Below, in pieces: positions 58,243 to 64,000 of a stretch of DNA of 64,000 bases. The stretch's first letter is position 1, and each line of letters starts with the position of its first letter. The stretch lies in assembly GCF_030398385.1 (NCBI RefSeq), contig NZ_JAOAOQ010000010.1, positions 62,001 through 126,000 on the forward strand, given 5' to 3'. Below the pieces are notes generated by a model. The model saw only the letters and a program-made list of their open reading frames with translations. It did no database searches and was not told the origin of the DNA. The stretch is from Aquibium sp. ELW1220 (lineage in GTDB: Bacteria; Pseudomonadota; Alphaproteobacteria; Rhizobiales; Rhizobiaceae). A program made the translations under genes and the position numbers.

Positions 58243-58400
58243 AATTTGGCAGAACTCACATCTTTCCTTCGGCGAGGAAAGGGCAGAGAAGCGACGTCGT
58301 TTCCGGACTGAGACGGGAAATCGTGTGCTTTGTTCATATCCGGCAACTGGCGCGAGGCCTTGGCGCGACAATCCGGTGAGCCTTTCGATGGTCGGCGCGC

Positions 58401-58430
58401 TTGACCGGAGGCGCCGGCGACCGGTATCTA
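58401..58430 (+). promoter_or_regulatory. Promoter of the dehydrogenase-cyclase pair
   Basis: TTGACC (58401-58406), 18-bp spacer, TATCTA (58425-58430). It has the same TTGAC-N18-TATCT form as the divergent minus-strand promoter. Transcription would start near 58437, next to the TGTCGACA at 58441-58448, and leave a leader of about 48 nt. Confidence 0.55.
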
Positions 58431-58440
58431 TTCCGAATTC

Positions 58441-58448
58441 TGTCGACA
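58441..58448. promoter_or_regulatory. TGTCGACA operator, site 3
   Basis: TGTCGACA just downstream of the plus-strand -10 box, covering the expected +4 to +11 region and 37 bp before the dehydrogenase start. Position fits repression. Confidence 0.6.
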
Positions 58449-58484
58449 TAAGTCGGCCGTCGCTGCAACGAGGAAGAGCCGCCC

Positions 58485-59396
58485 ATGACAAGGATCGCGT
58501 TTCTGGGGCTCGGCCAGATGGGCGCACCGATGGCGCTGCGGGTGGTGCGGGCGGGGTTCGACCTGACCGTCTACGATCCTTCCGCACGCGCCACCGCTCC
58601 GCTGACGGCCGAAGGCGCCACGGCGGCCGCGTCGATCGCCGAGGCGGCCTCGGGCAGGGACGTGGTGATCGCCTGCCTGCCGAACCAGGCCGTCAGCCGC
58701 GCCGTCGGCCTCGAAGCAGGCGGGGTGCGCGACGCGGCGGATTTCGGCGTCTATGTCGAGATGTCGACCATCGGCTCGGCCGTGGTGGAGGAGATTGCCG
58801 CGGCGATGGCGGCGCGCGGGGCGGGCTTTCTCGACGCGCCAGTCAGCGGCGGACCGCGCGGCGCCAATGCCGGCACGCTGACGACGATGGTCGCCGGAAG
58901 CGACGCCGATTTCGCCACCTGCGAACCGGTGCTCAACGCGATCGCCGGAAACGTCTTCAGGGTCGGCAGCCGGCCGGGGCAGGGGCAGGTCGCCAAGCTC
59001 TGCAACAACATGATCTCGGCCACTGCCATGGCCGTGTCCTTCGAGGCGGTGACGATGGGCGTGAAGGCCGGCATCGACGCCGACACGCTCGTCGGGCTGA
59101 TCAACGTCAGCACGGGTCGCACCGGCGCGACGCTCGACAAGTTTCCGCAGTCGATCCTGCCGCGGACCTTCGACTACGGCGGCAAGCTCGCCACCATGTA
59201 CAAGGACGTCATGCTCTGCCTCGAGGAATACCGGGAACGAGGTGTTCCGCACCACGTCAGCTCCAGCGCGGCGCAGATCTGGTTCCAGGGCATGGCGGAA
59301 GGGCGGGGCGACGACGACTACACCAGCCTGATCAAGGTGGTCGAGAAGTGGGCCGGCGTCGAGGTCGTCGGCAAGGCCGCGCGGAGGGATGCCTGA
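58485..59396 (+). CDS. 3-Hydroxyisobutyrate dehydrogenase-family oxidoreductase
   Basis: 303 residues. Beta-hydroxyacid dehydrogenase: nucleotide motif GLGQMGAPMA (8-17), substrate motif DAPVSGGPRGANAGTL (118-132) and catalytic Lys171 in GQVAKLCNN. Oxidises a 3-hydroxy acid or reduces a semialdehyde with NAD(P). Divergent from the large operon and coupled (overlap or near overlap) to the cyclase gene behind it. Confidence 0.88.
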   Translation: MTRIAFLGLGQMGAPMALRVVRAGFDLTVYDPSARATAPLTAEGATAAASIAEAASGRDVVIACLPNQAVSRAVGLEAGGVRDAADFGVYVEMSTIGSAVVEEIAAAMAARGAGFLDAPVSGGPRGANAGTLTTMVAGSDADFATCEPVLNAIAGNVFRVGSRPGQGQVAKLCNNMISATAMAVSFEAVTMGVKAGIDADTLVGLINVSTGRTGATLDKFPQSILPRTFDYGGKLATMYKDVMLCLEEYRERGVPHHVSSSAAQIWFQGMAEGRGDDDYTSLIKVVEKWAGVEVVGKAARRDA

Positions 59397-59397
59397 G

Positions 59398-60132
59398 ATG
59401 TGCGACCAGACCCATTTCAGGGGCACCCGCTGGAAGGGCTGGATCGACATCCCCGATCCGGTCATCGGCGTGGGCACGACGCCCTGGATCGACCTGTCTC
59501 ACCGCCTGACGGAGGACCTGTCTGCGATCCCGAACTACCCGCGACCGTCCTTCCGCAAGTGGAAGAGCATGCCCGACTACAACGCCAACCTGACGATCAT
59601 GGAGATGATCACCCATCACGGGACGCATCTCGACGCGCCGAACCATTTCATCATCGACGGGCCGGCCGCCGACGAGATCCCGCTCGAGCGGCTCTACGGC
59701 CCGGGTGTGGTCTGGTCCTTCGCCGTCGAGGAATATGGATTGATCGACGCCGCGGATCTGGACAAGGCGCGCCCGGTCGTCCAGCCCGGCGACATCGTGC
59801 TGTTCGACACCGGTTGGGCGGCCCGGATCGACGATCCATCCTACACCCGCCACGCCTCGCTTACGCCCGAAGCGGCCGAGTGGCTTCTCGACAGGCGCGT
59901 GAAGATGATCGGCGTCGATTTTGCCACGCCCGACCGCGCTCCGACCAACCGGCCGGCCGGATTCTACTGGCCGGTCCACCACACGCTGCTGCCGCACGGC
60001 ATCCTGATCGCCGAGCACGTGGCGAACCTGCCGAAACTGTCCAACCGTCGCATCGAGGCGATCTTTGCCGGCCTCGGCATCGCCGGCTCGGACGGGTCGC
60101 CGGTCCGGGCCATGGCGCGGGCGGTGGACTGA
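59398..60132 (+). CDS. Cyclase/kynurenine-formamidase-like hydrolase
   Basis: 244 residues. The metal-binding signature HxGTHxDxPxHF is at 73-84 (HHGTHLDAPNHF). The family includes kynurenine formamidase, isatin hydrolase and polyketide cyclase-like enzymes that open amides or lactones. This suits cleavage of a cyclic or formyl-amide intermediate. Start at 59398 because GGAGGG lies 9 bp before it; an ATG at 59389 touches that site. 1 bp after the dehydrogenase stop. Confidence 0.85.
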   Translation: MCDQTHFRGTRWKGWIDIPDPVIGVGTTPWIDLSHRLTEDLSAIPNYPRPSFRKWKSMPDYNANLTIMEMITHHGTHLDAPNHFIIDGPAADEIPLERLYGPGVVWSFAVEEYGLIDAADLDKARPVVQPGDIVLFDTGWAARIDDPSYTRHASLTPEAAEWLLDRRVKMIGVDFATPDRAPTNRPAGFYWPVHHTLLPHGILIAEHVANLPKLSNRRIEAIFAGLGIAGSDGSPVRAMARAVD

Positions 60133-60142
60133 CCGTCGGCGT

Positions 60143-60730
60143 TCAGCGCCTGTAGGGCCGGTAGCGCGCGGCAAGCGTCAGCCGGCCCGCCAGGGTGCCG
60201 AAGCCGGCCATGTCGAGGGCAGGGATGTCTGGTCCCGCGAAACCGCAGATCGCCAGCATGAAATCCTGCGCCGGCTCGATACCCTCGAAAAGACGGCACT
60301 GGAGCAGCCCCGGGTGGCTGCCGAAGCTCGCCTCCAGGCCTGCCTCGATCGCCGCGGCGTCCTTGCTCGTAGCGTCGAACTGCAAGAGCAGCAGCCGTGT
60401 GCAGGCGACGGTGCCGGCCTGCGTTTCGACCTGGCGCGCCGTCAGCCGGACCGGGCGCGCGCGGGACGTGACGCGTTTCGTCCACGGGCTGAAGTTCAAA
60501 CCCGACACCGCCCGATAGGCCGGCGATTCCAGCACGTCGAGGTCGGCGAGATCGTAGATCGCGAGGTAGCGTGGCCCGTCGCCGAGCGAGGTGAAACGCA
60601 GCGCGGTCTCGAACCCCGCGATCGCCGCGCGCTCCGGCAGATGTTCGGTGTCGTACCAGGCGTTGAGTTCTTCCTCGAGCGTCGGCTCCGGATCGCAATG
60701 GACGAGCAGAAGTCCCCGGGCGTGTGTCAT
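60143..60730 (-). CDS. DUF4286/EthD-like dimeric barrel protein
   Basis: 195 residues, two related halves of about 90 residues. The first opens with LLLVHCDPEPTLEEELNAWYDTEHLPER, the EthD/DUF4286-like ferredoxin-fold pattern (WYDTEHLPE). The second half repeats it more loosely. Such proteins help oxidative or ring-modifying steps, but the role is unknown. Its ATG overlaps the stop of the alpha/beta-hydrolase (ATGA), so they form an operon. Convergent with the cyclase gene. Confidence 0.7.
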   Translation of the reverse strand: MTHARGLLLVHCDPEPTLEEELNAWYDTEHLPERAAIAGFETALRFTSLGDGPRYLAIYDLADLDVLESPAYRAVSGLNFSPWTKRVTSRARPVRLTARQVETQAGTVACTRLLLLQFDATSKDAAAIEAGLEASFGSHPGLLQCRLFEGIEPAQDFMLAICGFAGPDIPALDMAGFGTLAGRLTLAARYRPYRR

Positions 60731-61503
60731 GTCGTCCCCGTCGTTTCGTCGAGGAAGCTTTCGACCGCGCCGAGAAAGGCTTCGGGCTGCTCGATCTGCA
60801 TCATGTGCGGCGCGTTGCGCAGGACGACGAGCCGCGCTCCTGGAATGGCTGCGGCAAGCGCCTGCTTTGCCGGAAGCGGTGTGGCGGCATCGGCCTCACC
60901 GGCGATCACGAGCGCCTTGCCGGCAAAGCTGCCCAGTCGCTCCAGCGCATCGTGTTCGGCGATCGCCTCCCACGACGCCGCCCAGTTCGATGGCAGGTCC
61001 TCGAGCAGCCGACGGCGGACGCCCGCAACCTCTTCTGTCGACAAGAAGGATGGCGTGAACCAGCGCTGCAGCGTCGCCTCGACCACCGCCGGCATGCCGT
61101 CGCGCTCCGCTTCCGCACCGCGCGCGAGGATCGCTTCGCGCGCTTCCGCCGGAATCCGACCCGGGCAGCCTGCGAGAACGAGGCCCGAAACGAGGTCCGG
61201 CCGGGCCAGGGCGACATTCTGCGCGATCATGCCGCCGAACGAGACGCCGATGAGCACGGCCGGTCCGCATTTTTCCTGAAGGATCAGATCGATGACGTCC
61301 GTCACCCGTTCGGCCATCCGCCCCGGACGGGTCGGATCCGCCGAGGCGCCATGTCCGGCGGTGTCGACGGCCAGAACCTGGCAGCGTCTGGACAGGGGTC
61401 CGATCAACCCGTCCCAGAACGTGCCGTCGAGGCCGACGGGATGGAGCAGAACCAATGGGCTCCCGGTGCCGGACCTCTGGACATGAAGCCGTATCGCTGA
61501 CAT
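60727..61503 (-). CDS. Alpha/beta-hydrolase (3-oxoadipate enol-lactonase-like)
   Basis: 258 residues. Intact triad pieces: nucleophile Ser88 in GVSFGG, Asp in VIAGEADAATPLP region and His in LRNAPHMMQIEQP. LLHPVGLDGTFWDGLIGPL is typical of lactonase/ester hydrolase N-termini. With the cyclase and dehydrogenase it would hydrolyse an ester, lactone or N-formyl amide. Promoter and a TGTCGACA site lie just upstream. Compare the second hydrolase at 46336, which lacks the Ser. Confidence 0.85.
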   Translation of the reverse strand: MSAIRLHVQRSGTGSPLVLLHPVGLDGTFWDGLIGPLSRRCQVLAVDTAGHGASADPTRPGRMAERVTDVIDLILQEKCGPAVLIGVSFGGMIAQNVALARPDLVSGLVLAGCPGRIPAEAREAILARGAEAERDGMPAVVEATLQRWFTPSFLSTEEVAGVRRRLLEDLPSNWAASWEAIAEHDALERLGSFAGKALVIAGEADAATPLPAKQALAAAIPGARLVVLRNAPHMMQIEQPEAFLGAVESFLDETTGTT

Positions 61504-61517
61504 TCGCGCTCCTCGAT

Positions 61518-61525
61518 TGTCGACA
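61518..61525. promoter_or_regulatory. TGTCGACA operator, site 4
   Basis: TGTCGACA between the -10 box and the start codon of the minus-strand hydrolase gene, 15 bp before the ATG. It fits repression by the same regulator as sites 1-3. Confidence 0.6.
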
Positions 61526-61526
61526 C

Positions 61527-61554
61527 TTGATAGCAGAATTCACTCGGGTCGCAA
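61527..61554 (-). promoter_or_regulatory. Candidate promoter of the hydrolase-DUF4286 pair
   Basis: On the minus strand TTGCGA (plus 61549-61554), 16-bp spacer, TATCAA (plus 61527-61532). Boxes are weaker than those in the divergent region, but the TATC form and the adjacent TGTCGACA are shared with them. Confidence 0.4.
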
Positions 61555-61971
61555 CAGTGACTGCCGCTGCGCGCGCTTCGAAATGCGGCCGTATCAAGCG
61601 GTCGATCCTGCGCCGGGTGATCGAGCCTGTCGTTCCGGCGACGGTTCGGAATTCGTCGCGAAGCGATCAGGACGTGAGCCACGATCGTCGGGTGAAGAAG
61701 TCCATCCCTCTGGCCATTCTTCCGAGGCGGAGTCATCCAGGCCTTCCATCCCGGCCATCGCGACGAACGTCGCGATGGCAATTCCGTCCAGCGTTCGGCT
61801 CATGCGCAGGCGTGTTCGGATCCGGCAGCAAGGGGAGCGAGCCAGGACCGCTGTGGTGGCAGGCTATCTTCCAAGCGAGCCTTCCTACGGGCCAAACATC
61901 CGCCGCGATTTAGGCGGGCGCGGATCGCGGCTTCTGCGAGCGGTCGTATATCTCTGATCGGAAAGGATTTT

Positions 61972-62047
<76 letters not shown>

Positions 62048-62373
62048 ACGGAGTTCGCGGCCGGTCGTGACCTCGAACGTGGCGGGTTCATAGCGGGTCG
62101 ATCCGCGGCATGCAAGCCTTGATCGTGACAAAAACGCGTCTGCTCCACAGCTGGCCGGTGAGGCGCCGGCGTTGCGCGATCGATGGCGCATCGGCGCCGG
62201 TCCGCGCTATGCTGGCAGACCTGTCGAATCCGGCGGTCGTGCCTGCCCCTGCGGCGTCCCGCTTTTCCAGACGAAGGCCAGCACAAGAAAATCGTCCTTT
62301 ATTCTCAATATGGTGAACAATCCGCGTTGCATGCGTTATGCTGGTTCGGGGACCAAAAAGGAGAGGGGAAGAC
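62048..62373. other. Gap between tRNA-Lys and TetR gene
   Basis: 326 bp, divergent. It should hold the tRNA-Lys promoter (minus) and the TetR promoter (plus). A low-GC patch at about 62288-62345 (tttattctcaatatgg; ttgcatgcgttatgct) is the likeliest site for the latter, but I cannot fix the boxes. No gene seen. Confidence 0.45.
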
Positions 62374-63117
62374 GTGGGAATCGAGAATGAGGGAGCCGGC
62401 AAGGCGGTGAAGCGGCAGACGCGGGCCAGTCCGCGGGTGCCGTCGCGCGGCCGCGGCATCATGCGCTACGAGGGACTGCTCGACAGTCTCGAGGCGCTGC
62501 TCGTGGACCACGACCTCGAGGATGTCGGCCTCTCGCAGATCGCCGAGCACGCCCGCGTTCCTGCAGCTTCGGTCTATCACTTCTTCCCGACGAAGGAGGC
62601 TGCCTTCATGGCGCTCGTGCAGCGCTACGTGTCGGAGATACGCATCATGCAGAAGCGTCGGCCGGTGCCGCCTTCGGCACTGCGCAGCTGGCAGGATTTT
62701 CTCGCGCAGGAGCTGCGCGAGGCCGTCGAGTTCTTTCGCGCCACGCCGCAGGCAAAGAAGCTGTTCCTCGGGCGCTTCGGCGGCATGGAGACCTGGCGCG
62801 CCGAAATCGCGCAGAACACCAGCGCCGCGCAGCTGCTGTTCAGGCGGCTGAACAGTGCCTTCCACCTGCCGTTCATCCGTGATGTCGAGACCAAGCTCCT
62901 GACCTTCATCGAGGTGGTCGATGCCGTCCTGGGCATTTCCTATGTCCGCGACGGCGATATCACCGACGAGGCCGTCGAGGAGGCGCACCGGGCGAGCGTC
63001 GCCTATTTCAGGCTGTTCCTGCCCGACCATCTCGAACTGCGCGAAGACGTCGCGGCGCGGCTCCATCGCGGCGAGCCGGTCATCCTCGACACGACGGACG
63101 GCGCGCCCTGTCCGTGA
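62374..63117 (+). CDS. TetR-family transcriptional regulator
   Basis: 247 residues, longer than usual for TetR because of an N-terminal basic tail of about 30 residues. Helix-turn-helix: MRYEGLLDSLEALLVDHDLEDVGLSQIAEHARVPAASVYHFFPTKEAAF (about 30-78). The C-terminal ligand domain is not assigned. GTG at 62374 has AAGGAGAGG 7 bp upstream; an ATG at 62338 is the alternative. No clear target gene next to it; it is convergent with nrdB. Confidence 0.83.
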   Translation: MGIENEGAGKAVKRQTRASPRVPSRGRGIMRYEGLLDSLEALLVDHDLEDVGLSQIAEHARVPAASVYHFFPTKEAAFMALVQRYVSEIRIMQKRRPVPPSALRSWQDFLAQELREAVEFFRATPQAKKLFLGRFGGMETWRAEIAQNTSAAQLLFRRLNSAFHLPFIRDVETKLLTFIEVVDAVLGISYVRDGDITDEAVEEAHRASVAYFRLFLPDHLELREDVAARLHRGEPVILDTTDGAPCP

Positions 63118-63129
63118 CGGCGAGGGCTC

Positions 63130-64000
63130 TCAGTCCCAGGCCAGCGCGCCGCCGTTCTGGTACTCGATGACGCGGGTCTCGAAGAAGTTCTTCTCCTTCT
63201 TCAGGTCCATCGCCTCGCTCATCCACGGGAAGGGGTTTTCCGTCTCGGCGAAGACCGGGACGAGCCCGAGCTGGGCGCAGCGGCGGTTGGCGATGAAGCG
63301 CATGTACTGCTCGCACAGCACCGCGTTGAGGCCAAGGAAGCCGCGCGGCATGGTGTCCCGGCCATAGGCGGCCTCGAGCTCGGCTGCGTCCCGCAGCATG
63401 CCGCGCACCTCGTCCTGGAACGCCGTCGTCCACAGATCCGGGTTCTCGGCCCTGATCTGGTTGATGACGTCGATGCCGAAATTCAGGTGAATCGATTCGT
63501 CGCGCAGGATGTACTGGTACTGCTCGGCGATGCCGACCATCTTGTTGCGGCGGCCGAGCGAGAGGATCTGGGCGAAGCCGGTGTAGAACCACATGCCCTC
63601 GAAGACGACGTAGAAGGCGACCAGATCGCGCAGGAAGCGCTGGTCGGCTGCCTGCGTGCCGGTGCGGAATTCCGGGTCGTCGAGGCTCTGCGTGTGCTTC
63701 AGCGCCCAGGCCGCCTTGTCGGTGATCGACGGCACCTCACGATACATGTTGAACAGTTCGCCCTCGTCGAGGCCGAGGCTTTCGACGATGTACTGGAAGG
63801 TGTGGGTGTGCACCGCCTCCTCGAAGGCCTGGCGCAGCAGGTACTGCCGGCATTCGGGATTGGTCAGGTGGCGGTAGATCGCCAGCACGATGTTGTTGGC
63901 GACGAGCGATTCGGAGGCGGCAAAGAAGCCGAGATTGCGCTTGATGGCGTGGCGCTCGTCCTGCGTCAGCCCGTCGCGCGACTTCCACAAGGCGATGTCG
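63130..64000 (-). CDS. nrdB: Ribonucleotide reductase class I beta subunit (3' part)
   Basis: C-terminal 290 codons; the start lies beyond the window. The R2 subunit stores the oxidant for ribonucleotide reduction. Metal ligands with conserved spacing: Glu (ASESLVANN, codon 63910-63912), Glu and His in EEAVH 31 residues later, Glu at +73 (VFEGMW), and Glu/His in RDESIHL at +107/+110. At the radical-Tyr position (+7) stands Phe (THTFQY, codon 63796-63798), and the first ligand is Glu, not Asp. Both are marks of class Ic (Mn/Fe) R2 such as Chlamydia. C-terminal tail ends [13 protein letters not shown]. Confidence 0.93.
   Translation of the reverse strand, partial: DIALWKSRDGLTQDERHAIKRNLGFFAASESLVANNIVLAIYRHLTNPECRQYLLRQAFEEAVHTHTFQYIVESLGLDEGELFNMYREVPSITDKAAWALKHTQSLDDPEFRTGTQAADQRFLRDLVAFYVVFEGMWFYTGFAQILSLGRRNKMVGIAEQYQYILRDESIHLNFGIDVINQIRAENPDLWTTAFQDEVRGMLRDAAELEAAYGRDTMPRGFLGLNAVLCEQYMRFIANRRCAQLGLVPVFAETENPFPWMSEAMDLKKEKNFFETRVIEYQNGGALAWD

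Larger units (their letters stand above)
58142..58484. other. Divergent control region of the catabolic cluster
   Basis: 343 bp between the NicX-like gene (minus) and the dehydrogenase gene (plus). It holds one sigma70-like promoter in each direction and three TGTCGACA palindromes placed at the -10 of the minus promoter, just upstream of its -35, and just after the -10 of the plus promoter. No gene inside. Confidence 0.6.
61504..61971. other. Gap between hydrolase gene and tRNA-Lys
   Basis: 468 bp. The left end holds the promoter and TGTCGACA site of the hydrolase gene. The rest has no gene I can support; several short frames lack ribosome-binding sites. An inverted motif GACGAACGTCGCGATG-like stretch near 61764 is unremarkable. 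Confidence 0.45.

Noticed and set aside
61594-61803. 69-codon minus-strand frame in the gap before tRNA-Lys
   Set aside because: Low-complexity hydrophilic sequence, no ribosome-binding site before the ATG and no recognised family.

Overview
The window is about 64 kb of GC-rich bacterial chromosome. It looks like a rhizobial-order alphaproteobacterium (Hyphomicrobiales, probably near Mesorhizobium/Phyllobacteriaceae). The reasons are the gene order secY-adk-rpsM-rpsK-rpoA-rplQ, the soluble NAD-dependent formate dehydrogenase operon behind a LysR gene, a RIME-like rhizobial palindromic repeat, and the many ABC/TRAP catabolic operons. The genus is an inference. No transposase, integrase, CRISPR array or rRNA gene was seen.

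Layout. 1-7.5 kb: end of the spc ribosomal protein operon and the whole alpha operon (S8, L6, L18, S5, L30, L15, SecY, Adk, S13, S11, RpoA, L17), with a good sigma70-type promoter before rpsM and a hairpin after rplQ. 7.6-11.6 kb: Deg/HtrA protease, RarA and an AI-2E-type permease. 11.8-19.6 kb: tRNA-Gly(TCC), a glycosyltransferase, a class III aminotransferase, KatG, an AGE-family sugar epimerase and a GNAT enzyme. 19.7-27.1 kb: LysR regulator plus fdsG-fdsB-(DUF4287 gene)-RIME repeat-fdsA-fdhD-fdsD, a molybdenum, NAD-linked formate dehydrogenase. 27.3-31.3 kb: a P2-type cation ATPase and small membrane or unknown proteins.

31.3-43 kb: a LysR gene divergent from a tightly packed ten-gene operon for an aromatic compound. 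It holds two hydroxyquinol-type intradiol dioxygenases, maleylacetate reductase, a complete LIV-type ABC importer and two flavin monooxygenases. Together these would import a phenolic or aromatic acid, hydroxylate it towards hydroxyquinol, cleave the ring and feed maleylacetate into beta-ketoadipate.

43.2-46 kb: a Na/Ca-exchanger-like protein, CAP-domain and PRC-barrel proteins. 46.3-61.5 kb: a second catabolic region. A 12-gene minus-strand operon runs from an M29/NicX-like metalloenzyme through a TRAP transporter, two CoA-transferases, a thiolase with its OB-fold partner, an MDR reductase, an amidohydrolase, a GntR/FCD regulator and an alpha/beta-hydrolase. It is flanked by a divergent dehydrogenase-cyclase pair and a further minus-strand pair. 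Palindromic TGTCGACA sites lie on or next to three promoters here and upstream of gntR, suggesting one regulon with an unknown substrate; this is the best candidate for an undescribed system. 62-64 kb: tRNA-Lys(CTT), a TetR regulator and the 3' part of nrdB. The NrdB residues at the metal and radical positions match the Chlamydia-type class Ic (Mn/Fe, Phe instead of radical Tyr) enzyme.
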